Source: Chaetorhynchus papuensis
Taxonomy: Eukaryota > Chordata > Aves > Passeriformes > Rhipiduridae
DNA length: 64,000 nucleotides
Direction of reading: 5' to 3'
Assembly (NCBI GenBank): GCA_013396525.1
Contig: VWYX01000717.1
Coordinates: 302,447-366,446, forward strand
Shown: piece after piece, positions 1 through 10,200 of the stretch
How positions within the stretch are numbered: position 1 is the stretch's first letter
How the letters are laid out: the number at the start of each line of letters is the position of its first letter
Translations under genes and position numbers: made by a program
The notes under the pieces: generated by a model
The model's input: only the letters and a program-made list of their open reading frames with translations
What the model was told of the DNA's origin: nothing
The model's database searches: none

Positions 1-109
1 GGGCCCGGCTCCAGCCGCGGCCGCGCCGGGCCGGGGCCGTGAGGGCGGGAGAGGCGGCCCCGGGCCCCGCCGGCTCTGTGCCCCCACTGCCATCCATCCC
101 CCGCTCCCG
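1..109 (+). promoter_or_regulatory. PIGW: CpG-island promoter and 5' non-coding exon of PIGW (partial)
   Basis: The window opens in very GC- and CpG-rich DNA. A consensus donor (ccg|gtaagc) follows position 109, and the matching acceptor (tgttttcag|agg) ends at 627, just before the PIGW start codon. This gives a non-coding first exon ending at 109 and a 518-bp first intron (110-627) in which I see no other feature. In human, PIGW is head-to-head with MYO19, so this island is probably the edge of a bidirectional promoter whose other half lies outside the window. That last point is inference. Confidence 0.7.
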
Positions 110-641
110 GTAAGCTCCCGCACCGCCCCGGGGCTGAGCAGAACCCGGAGGTTTTGGCTGGTTAATTCACGCTTTTTACATCCCGCGGAGAGAAAGGCAC
201 CTGGGGGCTGCTGCTGCTGGTTGTAGTGACCGGGCGACACAAAGTTCTTTAGGGCCACGTTTTTTACATAACTGTGCTATTTACACCGTAGGGAATATGG
301 CAAAGTATGTTCTGCAGAGCAGTAAGATTATTCACAATGGGAATAGTAAGTGGAGTGTTTGATATTTAGAGATCTCCCGCAAAAATATATGAAGCATCTT
401 GTTGGAACACAGGAGGATGTAAAATGCTGACACTTCCTCAAGCCTTCCAGTGCCTCTCTCTCTCCTTGGCTTCCCAGGCCAGCTCCGGTGCTGCTCTGTG
501 TTCTTTAAATTGAAAAGTAACTCAGTAACTTCCGAAATCAATGCTGTTTTAATGAACTGATTCATTTTTAAGGAGTTCTGAGACCCGTTTTAGAAAGCTA
601 CCTCAAGTTCATGTTTTGTGTTTTCAGAGGAAGGAAGAAGA

Positions 642-2162
642 ATGTCCCAAAAGCAGCTGAAAGAAGCCTTTATCAGCAACCTAAATGGAACGAGTTTGCT
701 GGAAATTTCCGCAGGCTTGTCCCTGGCTCCGCTGTGCCTGCTCTGCAGAGGGCTCCTCCTGATCCTGTACTACCTGCACCACGGAAAACCTGTAAGCTCA
801 AGGAAATACAGCCTGCTGCTCGACTTCCTGGTGCTGGTGTCTCCTCTCCTGTTCTCCTGCACCGTCTTGTCTCCAATCATCTTTTTCATGCCAGTTATCC
901 TTGCTGCCTTCTGCGCTGGAATATTTTCCAAAATATACAGCCAGAGGAAACGGGAGGCCAGAGCGCCCTTTGGGCACATTGTAAAAGAATTCCAGAAGAC
1001 ATACTTGGATCCTGAGTACATTCCAGCAATAACTGTGTTCCGTGTTTATGTCAACGTGCTGACATCCATCAGCATTTTGGCCGTGGACTTCCCGCAGTAT
1101 CCCCGGCGATACGCCAAGGCCGAGACCTACGGCACCGGAGTTATGGACTTGGGGGTTGGAACCTTTATCTTTGGAAATGCTCTCGTTTGCCCTGAGGTCC
1201 GACAGAAGCCTTACACGACACAGCCCAGGTTTTCCAACCTGGCCAAGCAGGTGTTTTCCGTGTGGCCGCTGATTTCCCTCGGCGTTGGGCGGCTGCTGAG
1301 CGTTAAATCCATCGAGTACCACGAGCACACCTCGGAGTATGGCGTGCACTGGAACTTCTTCTTTACCTTGGCATTTGTGAGACTTGCAGCATCTCTGCTT
1401 TTAGCCGTATTTCCCAAACATAAGGCTTGGCTCGTGGCTCTAGCTCTGGCTGTACTTTATCAGCTCCTTCTCAGCACTACCTCCCTGAAGGCGTTCATCC
1501 TGCACGGCAGCGACGGCAGAGACTCCCGGCTCGGCTTCCTCGATGCCAACCGGGAAGGGCTGCTCTCCCTCCTTGGGTACCTGGCCATCTACCTGGCGAG
1601 CGTGCAGGTGGGGCTGTGGCTGCTGCAGCGCAGGGCCTCGGTGAGGGGCTGGCTGGAAGCCCTCAGGGGGCTGGCTGTGGCAGTTGTGGCGCTGTTGGTG
1701 CTTCTCCAGCTGTGCCAGGCGTGCACGGAGCCCGTGTCCCGCCGTGTGGCCAACCTGCCCTTCTGCACCTGGGTGCTCGCACACTGCCTGCTGCTGCTGA
1801 GCTTGTTTGTGCTCACTGATCTCACCCTGGTGTTCACAAAGCTGCTGGTGAAGGGCTCCAGCGTGCCCTGTTGCTGGAAGGTTGTGCAGCCCCCTGGTTC
1901 CAGTAAGAAGCACGGAATGGAGGCCGTGCCGGGGGGAAGGGAAGACAAGCTGCCACAGCTATGCTTGATCAGTGCTATTAACAAAAATCAATTACTGTTT
2001 TTCTTGCTGGCAAATGTTATGACTGGTGTTGTGAACATCCTGATAGACACAATCCACAGCAAGGCTGCCTTTACATTATGCATACTGCACTTGTACATGT
2101 TTTTTAACTGTTTAATTATGCATATATTGCATGCCAGAAATATAGTATTAAAGTTTTGGTGA
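642..2162 (+). CDS. PIGW: PIGW, GPI-anchor biosynthesis inositol acyltransferase
   Basis: A single coding exon encodes 506 aa. PIGW acylates the inositol of glucosaminyl-phosphatidylinositol on the ER membrane, an early step of GPI-anchor synthesis. The protein is strongly hydrophobic along its whole length, consistent with the multi-span PIGW/GWT1 family. Family blocks seen include the N-terminus MSQKQLKEAF, a VDFPQYPRRYAK...YGTGVMDLGVG block at about residues 148-173, YGVHWNFFFTL at 233-243 and LDANREG at 300-306. The C-terminus is hydrophobic and ends VLKFW. The length matches vertebrate PIGW (about 504 aa). The ATG at 642 was chosen because it lies 14 bp inside the exon that follows the acceptor at 627, has A at -3, and begins with the conserved MSQKQ. 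An in-frame GTG further upstream lies in the intron. An ATTAAA at 2147-2152 overlaps the end of the coding region. No frameshift or stop is seen. Confidence 0.97.
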   Translation: MSQKQLKEAFISNLNGTSLLEISAGLSLAPLCLLCRGLLLILYYLHHGKPVSSRKYSLLLDFLVLVSPLLFSCTVLSPIIFFMPVILAAFCAGIFSKIYSQRKREARAPFGHIVKEFQKTYLDPEYIPAITVFRVYVNVLTSISILAVDFPQYPRRYAKAETYGTGVMDLGVGTFIFGNALVCPEVRQKPYTTQPRFSNLAKQVFSVWPLISLGVGRLLSVKSIEYHEHTSEYGVHWNFFFTLAFVRLAASLLLAVFPKHKAWLVALALAVLYQLLLSTTSLKAFILHGSDGRDSRLGFLDANREGLLSLLGYLAIYLASVQVGLWLLQRRASVRGWLEALRGLAVAVVALLVLLQLCQACTEPVSRRVANLPFCTWVLAHCLLLLSLFVLTDLTLVFTKLLVKGSSVPCCWKVVQPPGSSKKHGMEAVPGGREDKLPQLCLISAINKNQLLFFLLANVMTGVVNILIDTIHSKAAFTLCILHLYMFFNCLIMHILHARNIVLKFW

Positions 2163-5100
2163 TTCCACTCTGGCCGAGTGGACTAGCTGGACTTTGTTTG
2201 CTGTAGGTGAATGATGGTACTTAATGGAAAAATTAGTATTTTTCCTGGATGTGTTGCAATGATTTATAATTTAGTAGAGCTTTTTATTATTTAGTGTTGA
2301 TTACTTTTTAATGGTTCATTTTACCAAATTGCACAGTCCGTGCTCTTACCTGTTGGGAGTTGTTGCACATTATCCTGAAAACTCAGGTTTGCAGATTGCT
2401 GAATATTCCTGCTGCTCCTGAGAGTAAATTGTATTTACAGTTAGTGAACTATGCTCAGACCCAAGGAATTAGATAACGAGGTAGAGTAGAAACCAGATGA
2501 AAAGTAAGAGGATGAGTAATTATGTGGAGGGAGAGGCCTAGCTGTGTCAAGATTTACCTATTTAGGGCCCTTGCATAAATAATAGATAAGAATAATTTTT
2601 TATATAAAATGTATTGAATAAGTGGATACTTAAAGATGTTTTGGCCCCAGTCCTGCAGGGACTTATGCATATGCTTGACTTTGATGGTAGTAATTGTGGA
2701 ATGTTAATCATATACTGAAACCTAAATTAGCCTTTGAATTAAAGCTAAATTTTACTTCCATCCCCACTGATGAATATAAATGAAGACCTGAGATAAAGTG
2801 TGATGCTCTGAAGGATAAACTCAACTGCAGATGAATTCATGAGGCAGTTGTTGGAGGTTGTGGTGCAGATAATAAGAGCAACACAGCCTTTTATAAGAAA
2901 ATACAAAGATACCAAACTAATTCAGCCCCAACCTGTGGCCAGCACGTTGTGACAGCTCATCTTTAGGACTGCGGTAAAATATGGTCTTCAGCTCTACTTT
3001 GAAAGTACTCAAGTCCCACCTACTTGTCTGTAAAATTACTTTAAACAACAGCTCATTGAATACTGTATTTTGCCAGCTGAGATGGCTCCAAGGGGGGACA
3101 TTTGGTATTAATTTTTATTAGCAAACAAACAGGGTGCAGATGGAAAGAGATGCAGTGCACTGGGTCAGAGTTCTGGCAATGGCTTGAGAAGGGAACTGCT
3201 CAGTTTCTCGGTCTTCCTTGCAAGCCCAGAGCAGAACACCCTCTTTGTTCCCTTTCCTGACTGTAACAGTTCTTCCTGACCTCATAAAGTCATTGGGAAG
3301 AGAAATACACTTAAAGATTATGAGGAATTCAATAATGGGATATAAATACTTTAGGAGTAGAATACCAATGGTAGTTGATGATAGATGTCTAATGTCAGTG
3401 GAGTTACAGCAGTACACATGGGCCATATTTCATATTTCTCCTTGTCTATCACAAGTGATGAATCATAAAACCTTTGGAGAATAAGCCTCTAAATCAGATT
3501 CCTTAAGACAGACATGCTGTGGAAGAGTCATAAATTTATGAGGTTCTCCAAGCCCCTGGCCAGCAGAAAGGTGAAGTCTGAGGATTACAGGCTGTGGCCA
3601 TGCTGAGTTCATGCTTGTTTGCTTCCAGCTTAAAGCCATGGAGCCTTGAGAATTAAAGCAAAGCAGCCTGTATTATCCTGGGGACAAATGCAAGAACTGG
3701 CAACAACCTCTTAGAAACAGTTGTCAGTTTATAGCAGAGTTTTCTGGTAACTGGTGGATGTGTTTATTTTAAAACACTTCCTAGGCTTGCCTAGGGAAGA
3801 AAGGTCTCCCTCGTGAACCCACTGGCACTACTCATTTATGCAGAATTACTCATGGATATTTATTTCTGAAATATTTAAAGCCCAAGAGCTGCAGCGAGTT
3901 CTGCCTGTGAGCACAAGCCCATCGGTGTGATTCAGAATGAGTTGGGTGTGACGGGCAGAGCTGTGTCTGGACAAGCACAGGGCATCCAGGTGCCAACTGC
4001 AGCGGGTGAAGCAGAGAGGCCGTGGGAGGTCTGGGGGGTGAGCTCCACAGGGGCTGGCGGTGCCAGTTCCAGGGCTGCAGCTGTGGTTGCCACAGCAGCG
4101 GCAAACCAAGGGGATCGTGGTGCACCGCAGCGAGAACAACCCTCTCACCAACACCAGCTTCTCACCCTGAGGACTTCTCCTGCTTCTGAAGCCCTGAGAA
4201 GTAAGGTAGAGGTTGTAGCCAGGTGGGTTTGGTCTCTCCTCCGAGGCAGCAAGTGACAGAAAGAGGACATGGCCTCAAGCTGCACCAGGGGATGTCCAGG
4301 GTGGACACCAGGAGGAATTTCTCCATGGAAAGTGTGGTCAGGCACAGGTTTGACTTGATGATCTCAGAGGTCTTTTCCAACCTAAATGATTCTGGGATTC
4401 TGTGAGTTGTTCACCAGTGAATTAATGAGAGACAATTAATTCTCATTGCTTGTTGTCGATAACAAATGCAGGGAGCTCTGCCCTGAAGCAACTGGTGAAT
4501 GCTGAGTGTTCGGCCTGTGAACACAAGATAATTGCCCAGGCCTCTGAAAGAACCCAGAGATGCCAGAGAGCATCCTTTGATCACAGGACGAGCAGCAAAC
4601 AGCTCTGTTTGGGTTTGAAAAGATGTGAAAAGTGAACACCAGGACACCGCTGTTCTCCACACACCTCCACAGCTGTTGGCTGGGTGGCTGGAAGGAACAG
4701 GAACTCTGCATTTCACCTCATTCTGGGTTGTTTTTAGACAAAGAACTCTTTGTACAGATTAAAGGTATATTTTTTTTAAATCAGAAATTTTTATTTAGTT
4801 GTTCCATAAAGTTTAAGGTATTTCAAGTAGGAAGACTAATGGTTCAACCGTAACGTGTCACCTACTTCAACAATAGTAAAGCAGAGAAAAACAAATTGTT
4901 TTGTCTTTGCTGCCATAATTCCACCCAATGACCTTTCTGTAGAGATGCAGGGTAGAAAAAACGCTGGGATACGGTGGGAGAATAGAGCTGATTATATTAA
5001 CCTTTTATTAAACATCACTAACTTCTTAACACTTCTCATTATTTTTAAGGATCATCTCTTGCATGCCTCCTCTCCCAACTGCAGTGGTGTCTCTTTTGAA

Positions 5101-6060
5101 GTCAAATGTTACCCTAAAGATTCCAGGCAGGATCCTATTTCAAAGCCACATTGTCCCAGGGAACAGGTATTTCTTCCAGGCAAAGAGGGGCATGCAAATG
5201 AATGCAGGAAGGGGCTGGCTGCCTTTCCACCGTGTTGGAGATAACAAACAAGCTGCGTGTTCCAGCAGCTTAAAACAGCTTTTAAAAATACATGGATAAA
5301 AATTGTACGAAATGTAATGGTGCTTCTCGTGTCAACGTGCACTCCAAGAATACAAAATCTGGGGCACTGCTGTTTGTTGATGTGATCCAACCACGTTCTG
5401 GGCGTGGGGAGCGACACAGGAACGCACATCCCTGCAAAGACCTAAGTTCATCGTGGTTCGGAGCGCTCTGGTGTAAGAAACTATCCCTCGTTACAAAATC
5501 CCAGCTTTTCTGCTGCAGAAACCCATGAAAACACCGACTGCACACCGTGCAGCACCGTGACTCCACACGTTGTTCCCGTTAGAGCTGCTGCACGAGGAGC
5601 TCCAGTAAATGAACTCCTCCACTCGACATCGTTTTTATGCAGACACAATAGAGAATCCTGCTCCTTAATTACCTCCCCTGCATTTTCTTGTGAGGGCTTT
5701 AGTGTCTATATCCATACACAACAAGAATGAACAGGTCAGCTGTATTATTCAGTAGTTCAAGAAAAACTTTGGGTTCGTTGTGTTGGTGGTTTTTTTTTTT
5801 TTTTTGTTTTGTTTTGTTTTGTTTTTTTGGGCTGCTTAATTGAGGCAGCCACAGGATTTCGAACTGGCTGCACTGGGGTGCTGCAGGCGCCAAGCAGAGC
5901 TGTTAAATCCTGCCCTGCCTGCCTTGGCACCAGGGCAGCGAGGGCTGAGCAGCGTTTGATGCTGGGGCAGCGTCTGAGGCGGAGAATGCGGGGAGCCCCA
6001 AGGACATCGAGTCCAACGCACAGAACACCCCAAAATCCCCCCCCCCGCCCCCGTGCCTCA
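2163..6060. other. PIGW 3' UTR and PIGW-GGNBP2 spacer
   Basis: This 3.9-kb AT-rich stretch has no supportable gene. The first part must be PIGW 3' UTR. I found no canonical AATAAA on the + strand here. ATTAAA variants occur at 2737-2742 and near 3652, so the cleavage site is undetermined. The stretch holds one CR1 fragment (4245-4405) and a T-rich/GTTTT simple repeat at about 5790-5828. Short open frames here lack splice context, family resemblance or coding bias. Confidence 0.6.
4245..4405 (+). mobile_element. CR1 LINE fragment, 3' end
   Basis: The sequence reads like the terminal part of an avian CR1: 'gaaagaggacatggcctcaagctgcaccagggg' style text, then 'aggaggaatttctcc', then 'ttgatgatctcagaggtcttttccaacctaaatgattctgggattctgtg', ending in the CR1 3' octamer region. 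It is a 5'-truncated, diverged copy without coding capacity. Confidence 0.9.
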
Positions 6061-6361
6061 GAGCGTTGAGTTCACCGCGTTTTTATCAGCCCGTGCTCCC
6101 GGCGGGGCCGTTCGCACCCGCGGTAACGCCCGGCCCGGCCCCGCTCGAGGCCGCGGCGCGTTGTAACCCCCAAGGCCGCGGGGCCCGCACCCGCCCCGGC
6201 CCAACCGCCGCCCCGGGGCCGTTCCTGACCCCGCCGGGAGCCGTTCCCGACGCCCGCGGGCACAGCCCCGTGTCCCGCCCGCCCGGAGCGACCGCTGGGC
6301 CGCGCGGCCTCGAGGCCAGGCCGGGCCGGTGCCCGGAGCGGGCCCGGGCGGTGCCCGCGGC

Positions 6362-6371
6362 TCTCGCGAGA
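6362..6371. promoter_or_regulatory. GGNBP2: TCTCGCGAGA palindromic core-promoter element
   Basis: A perfect 10-bp TCTCGCGAGA palindrome sits in the CpG island, 105 bp before the predicted exon 1 donor. This element is known from vertebrate housekeeping promoters and is bound by BANP (and reported for ZBTB33). Its presence is seen directly; its use by GGNBP2 is inferred from position. Confidence 0.7.
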
Positions 6372-6476
6372 GCGGGGCGGGGCGGCCCCGGGGCGGGCAG
6401 GGAGGAGGCGGCTCCGGGACCCGCGGTGCCGCCCGCCTGTCACAGCGCCCGGGCCGCCCAGCGCCGCCAGCAGCCG
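6372..6476 (+). other. GGNBP2: Predicted GGNBP2 non-coding exon 1 (5' boundary uncertain)
   Basis: A consensus donor (cagccg|gtaagg) follows 6476, and an acceptor (ggccgcccgcag|gctgg) ends at 7204, 35 bp before the ATG. Mammalian GGNBP2 also has a non-coding first exon followed by 13 coding exons, and this arrangement gives 14 exons here. The transcription start is not visible; the left boundary given is only a placeholder at the TCTCGCGAGA element. Confidence 0.5.
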
Positions 6477-7239
6477 GTAAGGGCCCGCCGGGCCGCGGGG
6501 CAGCGCTCCTGGGGGGGGAGAGGGGAGGAGCGGCAGCATGGGGTCCCCCCCGCCCCGCCGGGCTGCTCCCCGCCATCGCAGCCCCGCATGGGGACCCGGG
6601 CGAGGCCAGGCAGGAACGGGAGGAAGGGGTGGGTCTGCCGGGGCAGCCGGGCTGCAGCCCGCGGGGAGGCGGCGGGGCCGCTCCGCGGGGCGCCCGGGGC
6701 AGCGCTGGGCAGGCGGCGGCTCCCCCCAGGCCGGGCCGGGGGCGGCGGAGGAGCCGCAGAGCCGCGCCGGGCTGGGCGGGTCCCGGCGGCCGCGCTGGGC
6801 CGGTGGCGGGCGGGGGGCGGCGGCTCCATCTCCCCGTGGCGGCTCCATTTTCCCCCGCGGGCTCCATCTCCCCTCCCAGGTCTCCATCTCCCCCCCTCCC
6901 GGCGGATCCATCCCCGCCGGGGGCTCCATTTCCCCACTCGATTCTCCATCACCCCCCCCCCGGGGGTCTCCATCCCACCGCGGCTGTGCCCGCGCTCCCC
7001 CCGCCCCGTCCCCCGCTCGCCGCCCGTGTCCTGCCGCATTCCCGGCCCGTTGCCGGCCCGCGCGGGTCCCTCCCGGCGGAGTGGGTGGGCCGGGCTCGGC
7101 GTGGTGAATCAGGCGATGGGGAGCGCAGGCTGGGTGCCGGCTGCTGGTGAAAGTGTGGCGGGGAAGCGCGGCGGGTGTTTACCTCCGGCCGGGGCCGCCC
7201 GCAGGCTGGAGCGGGGAGGAAGCGGCAGCAGCAGCAGCG

Positions 7240-10200
7240 ATGGCGCGGCTGGTGGCGGTGTGCCGGGACGGCGAGGAGGAGTTCCCCTTCGAGAAGAGGC
7301 AGATCCCCCTCTACATCGATGACACCCTCACGGTGAGTCCCCCGCGGGCCCGTCCCGCTGTCCCGGCGCCTCCCGCGTGTTGCAATTCCCAGGCCGGGCC
7401 TTTTCCTCCTGCCGGGCCTCGCTGGCTCCTCCTCGGGCTCCTGCAGCGTTAATCTTTGGGACTTTGCAACACTTGGGGTTAACAGAGCTGAATGTGGCAA
7501 CTTTTTTTTTATCTGATGCCCGGCTCTAAAAGCCGGGGAACCGCACGATGAGGGAGTTATCGCCGTGCCGGGGCCTGTGCACAAGTTGTGCCGGAGCCAC
7601 GAGCGTGGCTCGGTGCTCAAGGGTGGAGCAAAGCCATTTTTCAGCTGGGAAGGAAGGGAGCCATGTTAACGTTAAAGCCCGGCTTAAAACCGGCCGGCTC
7701 TTCTGCTCCTGAACGGGCGAGAAAAGGCTAAAGGCATTTTCGAAAGCTTTGGCGTGAAGTCGGGGTTATCCAGTCTGCAGAAATCGAACAAATCTGAGAG
7801 TTCCCGTTTCAGGGTGTTGCTCCGAATTGGAAAACGTGGTGGTTTTGCCGTTTCCAGAAGATTCAGTGGAAGGATCAACTAAATGCAGCTTGGAGGCTCT
7901 CTGGTCTTTCTTCTCTTGAGTTTAGAGGAGGGTTCAAAAAATTGCATTGTAGGAGAACACGGAGCAAATGGAAAAAAATTCTCTTACTAGCCAGTTGCTG
8001 TTTGTTTTAATTCTTCAGGCGTGAAAATGCATTGAAAATAATATTGCACTTAGTGTAATTTAGTATCTTAATGATTCATATTTAGTTTCTCTTGTCAGTG
8101 GGACAGTAATTGTAGTTGCTTTAAATGGTATAAAATGTGGGTGATTTAAATTCTTAATCTTATGTTTAAGATGAAAGAAAACCCTGAGTTTTATCAGCTA
8201 AGGAAGGTGTCCCTGCTCATGGCAGGGGGGTGGAACTGGATGATCTTCAAGGTCCCTTCCAACCCAAACCATTCTTTCACCTTCCAGAACAAAACTGTTG
8301 AATATCTTCAGACAGGCCCCATCTGGTTTTGCTGCATTTGAACAGAGTCCTGCTGCTGTATTTTAATTTTGATCAATTTGAATGGTGGCATATTATTAAT
8401 TTACGAAATATCATCATTTTTTTTGGGTTCTCTTTGGTTAACTCTGTTCATATATTAGGCAAAATTTCCCCTAAAGTTGTCCAAGGCAGTATCTGTCTCT
8501 CCTAGAGGGGTTGATGACCTGGAAAACCCAGCACTGTGCAGGAATAGTGTAAGTTTGAGGTTTTTTGTGTCTTGGCCACACCTTGAAAGTTATTTTGCTC
8601 TTTCATTTTCCATGTGGTTTTAAGCTCTTGGATTTCTCTTTGTTTTGTTGTTTTTTTTTTTTTCCTTCCTGGACTCCCTATAAAAATTACCCATTAGTTT
8701 GTGTCATGTGAACTTGCCAAGCTCTTCTTATTTTTGTTGTGTGTAATAGGTTGAGAGTGAAAATTCAGCTATACTAGGCGTCAGGTAGATGACTTCAGCA
8801 GACCTAAAATTCCATTTGTGGTTTAGTCCCAGAATTTAACACCAGGCCCAAACTTTGTATAATTGCACTGTGTTGTTGCTGCCCTTCTGCTTTTTCTACT
8901 TTTTACACCATCCTCATGATTGAAAGGGTCCTCTAGCTGTAAATCAGTTTTATATCCATCTGGAGGAAAGGCATTTATGCAAGTGCAAGTCATCCTCACC
9001 ATGAAGAAATCTTATCTTGGGTCCATTTTATTTATTTTTTTTTCATTCTGTTACTGTTGTTACAAAGTATTTGGATTTCTAGGTGGTTTCTGGAGGCTTT
9101 TATTAAAAAAAATAATCTGCAGAAGCAAGTGAATGAACTCTGAGCTTCCTTGTCTGTCATCTATAATTTATTTTTTAAATACTTAATGAGAGCTATTACA
9201 AGACATGCAGCTGCCTTCGAAACAGAATTTTACATCTGCAGCACTATCTTTAAAAAATAATGGTGGTTATTGATAGTAACTGGCTCCTGTTGACCTCTTT
9301 TAAAACTCAAATTTTAAAAATAATGGGACTAACTGTGCCTGAAGAGTTAATCTGTGCCTTCAATCTAGGATCAGTGAATTGCAAATTAGGGATGAATGGC
9401 CCATGTGCTCACGATCTGGGCTGTTGCTTTGTAGTAGCCGAGGAAGCAGCTCAGGTGCAGGGAGATGCTGCTGCTCCGAGTGGATTGTTCACCACCACAC
9501 TTCCCTGTTCCTTCTGGCTCAGCTAGAAATTAAAGGAGGTTTCAATATTGAGCCCTTTTCATTTCTTAAGCAGCTTTTATGGTTTCTAGAAGGCATTCCA
9601 TTTGATGTGGTATTACAGGATTTTTTTTTTTTTCTTCCCTTCCCGTTCGGGGCGTGATGGTGGTTGATGTTTAACCACTTAATAAAATCTCATCAGACAC
9701 ATGAATTAATTTAGTCTTTGATTCTTTTGCTCTGTTGTACCGAGTACCTCGGGGTGTTGTCTGATAGTGGGAGATGAAGGTGAGGGGGGTGAAAAAAATA
9801 GGCAGATTTATCTCTCTTCTCTGTTATTAGCAGATAAAGCTTTTACTTTTGCTTGTAGCTCCTGGCCCACAGAAACACCACATTAGTGATGTAGGAAACC
9901 TGTAAATCTGCAGCAGAAACTGGTGCAGCTGCTTGGCGTGGATGGATCCAGGAGCAAGGGAAGCTGGAAGAGGAGCTGAGGGTTGGGATTGGCAGTGGCA
10001 GTGTCACTGCTCTGCACAAAGATAAGGCAGCTGTGCTAATGCTCACACCGGGGCACACGGGACAGCAAAACAGTGCCTTGTTCTCAGAGAAATGGTGTTT
10101 ATTTTGGAGTGGTGTTCAGTGCCTGGAAAAGTGAGTGAGTGAGTGTGTGAGTTCTCTGGAGGTAGTGTTGGCAATTAGGCAGACAGCAGGGAATTCTGCC

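Larger units (their letters stand above)
6060..7470 (+). promoter_or_regulatory. GGNBP2: GGNBP2 CpG-island promoter
   Basis: About 1.4 kb of very GC- and CpG-rich DNA with GC boxes lies between the AT-rich spacer and the first GGNBP2 intron, spanning the start codon at 7240. There is no obvious TATA box. Simple runs such as ctccatctccccc (6830-6975) occur inside it. Long open frames on both strands here reflect the lack of A/T-containing stop codons and are not genes. Confidence 0.85.

Noticed and set aside
6058..7322. Open frames of 270-420 residues on both strands at the GGNBP2 promoter
   Set aside because: Stop-poor CpG-island DNA. The products are Pro/Arg/Gly-rich with no family resemblance and overlap one another.
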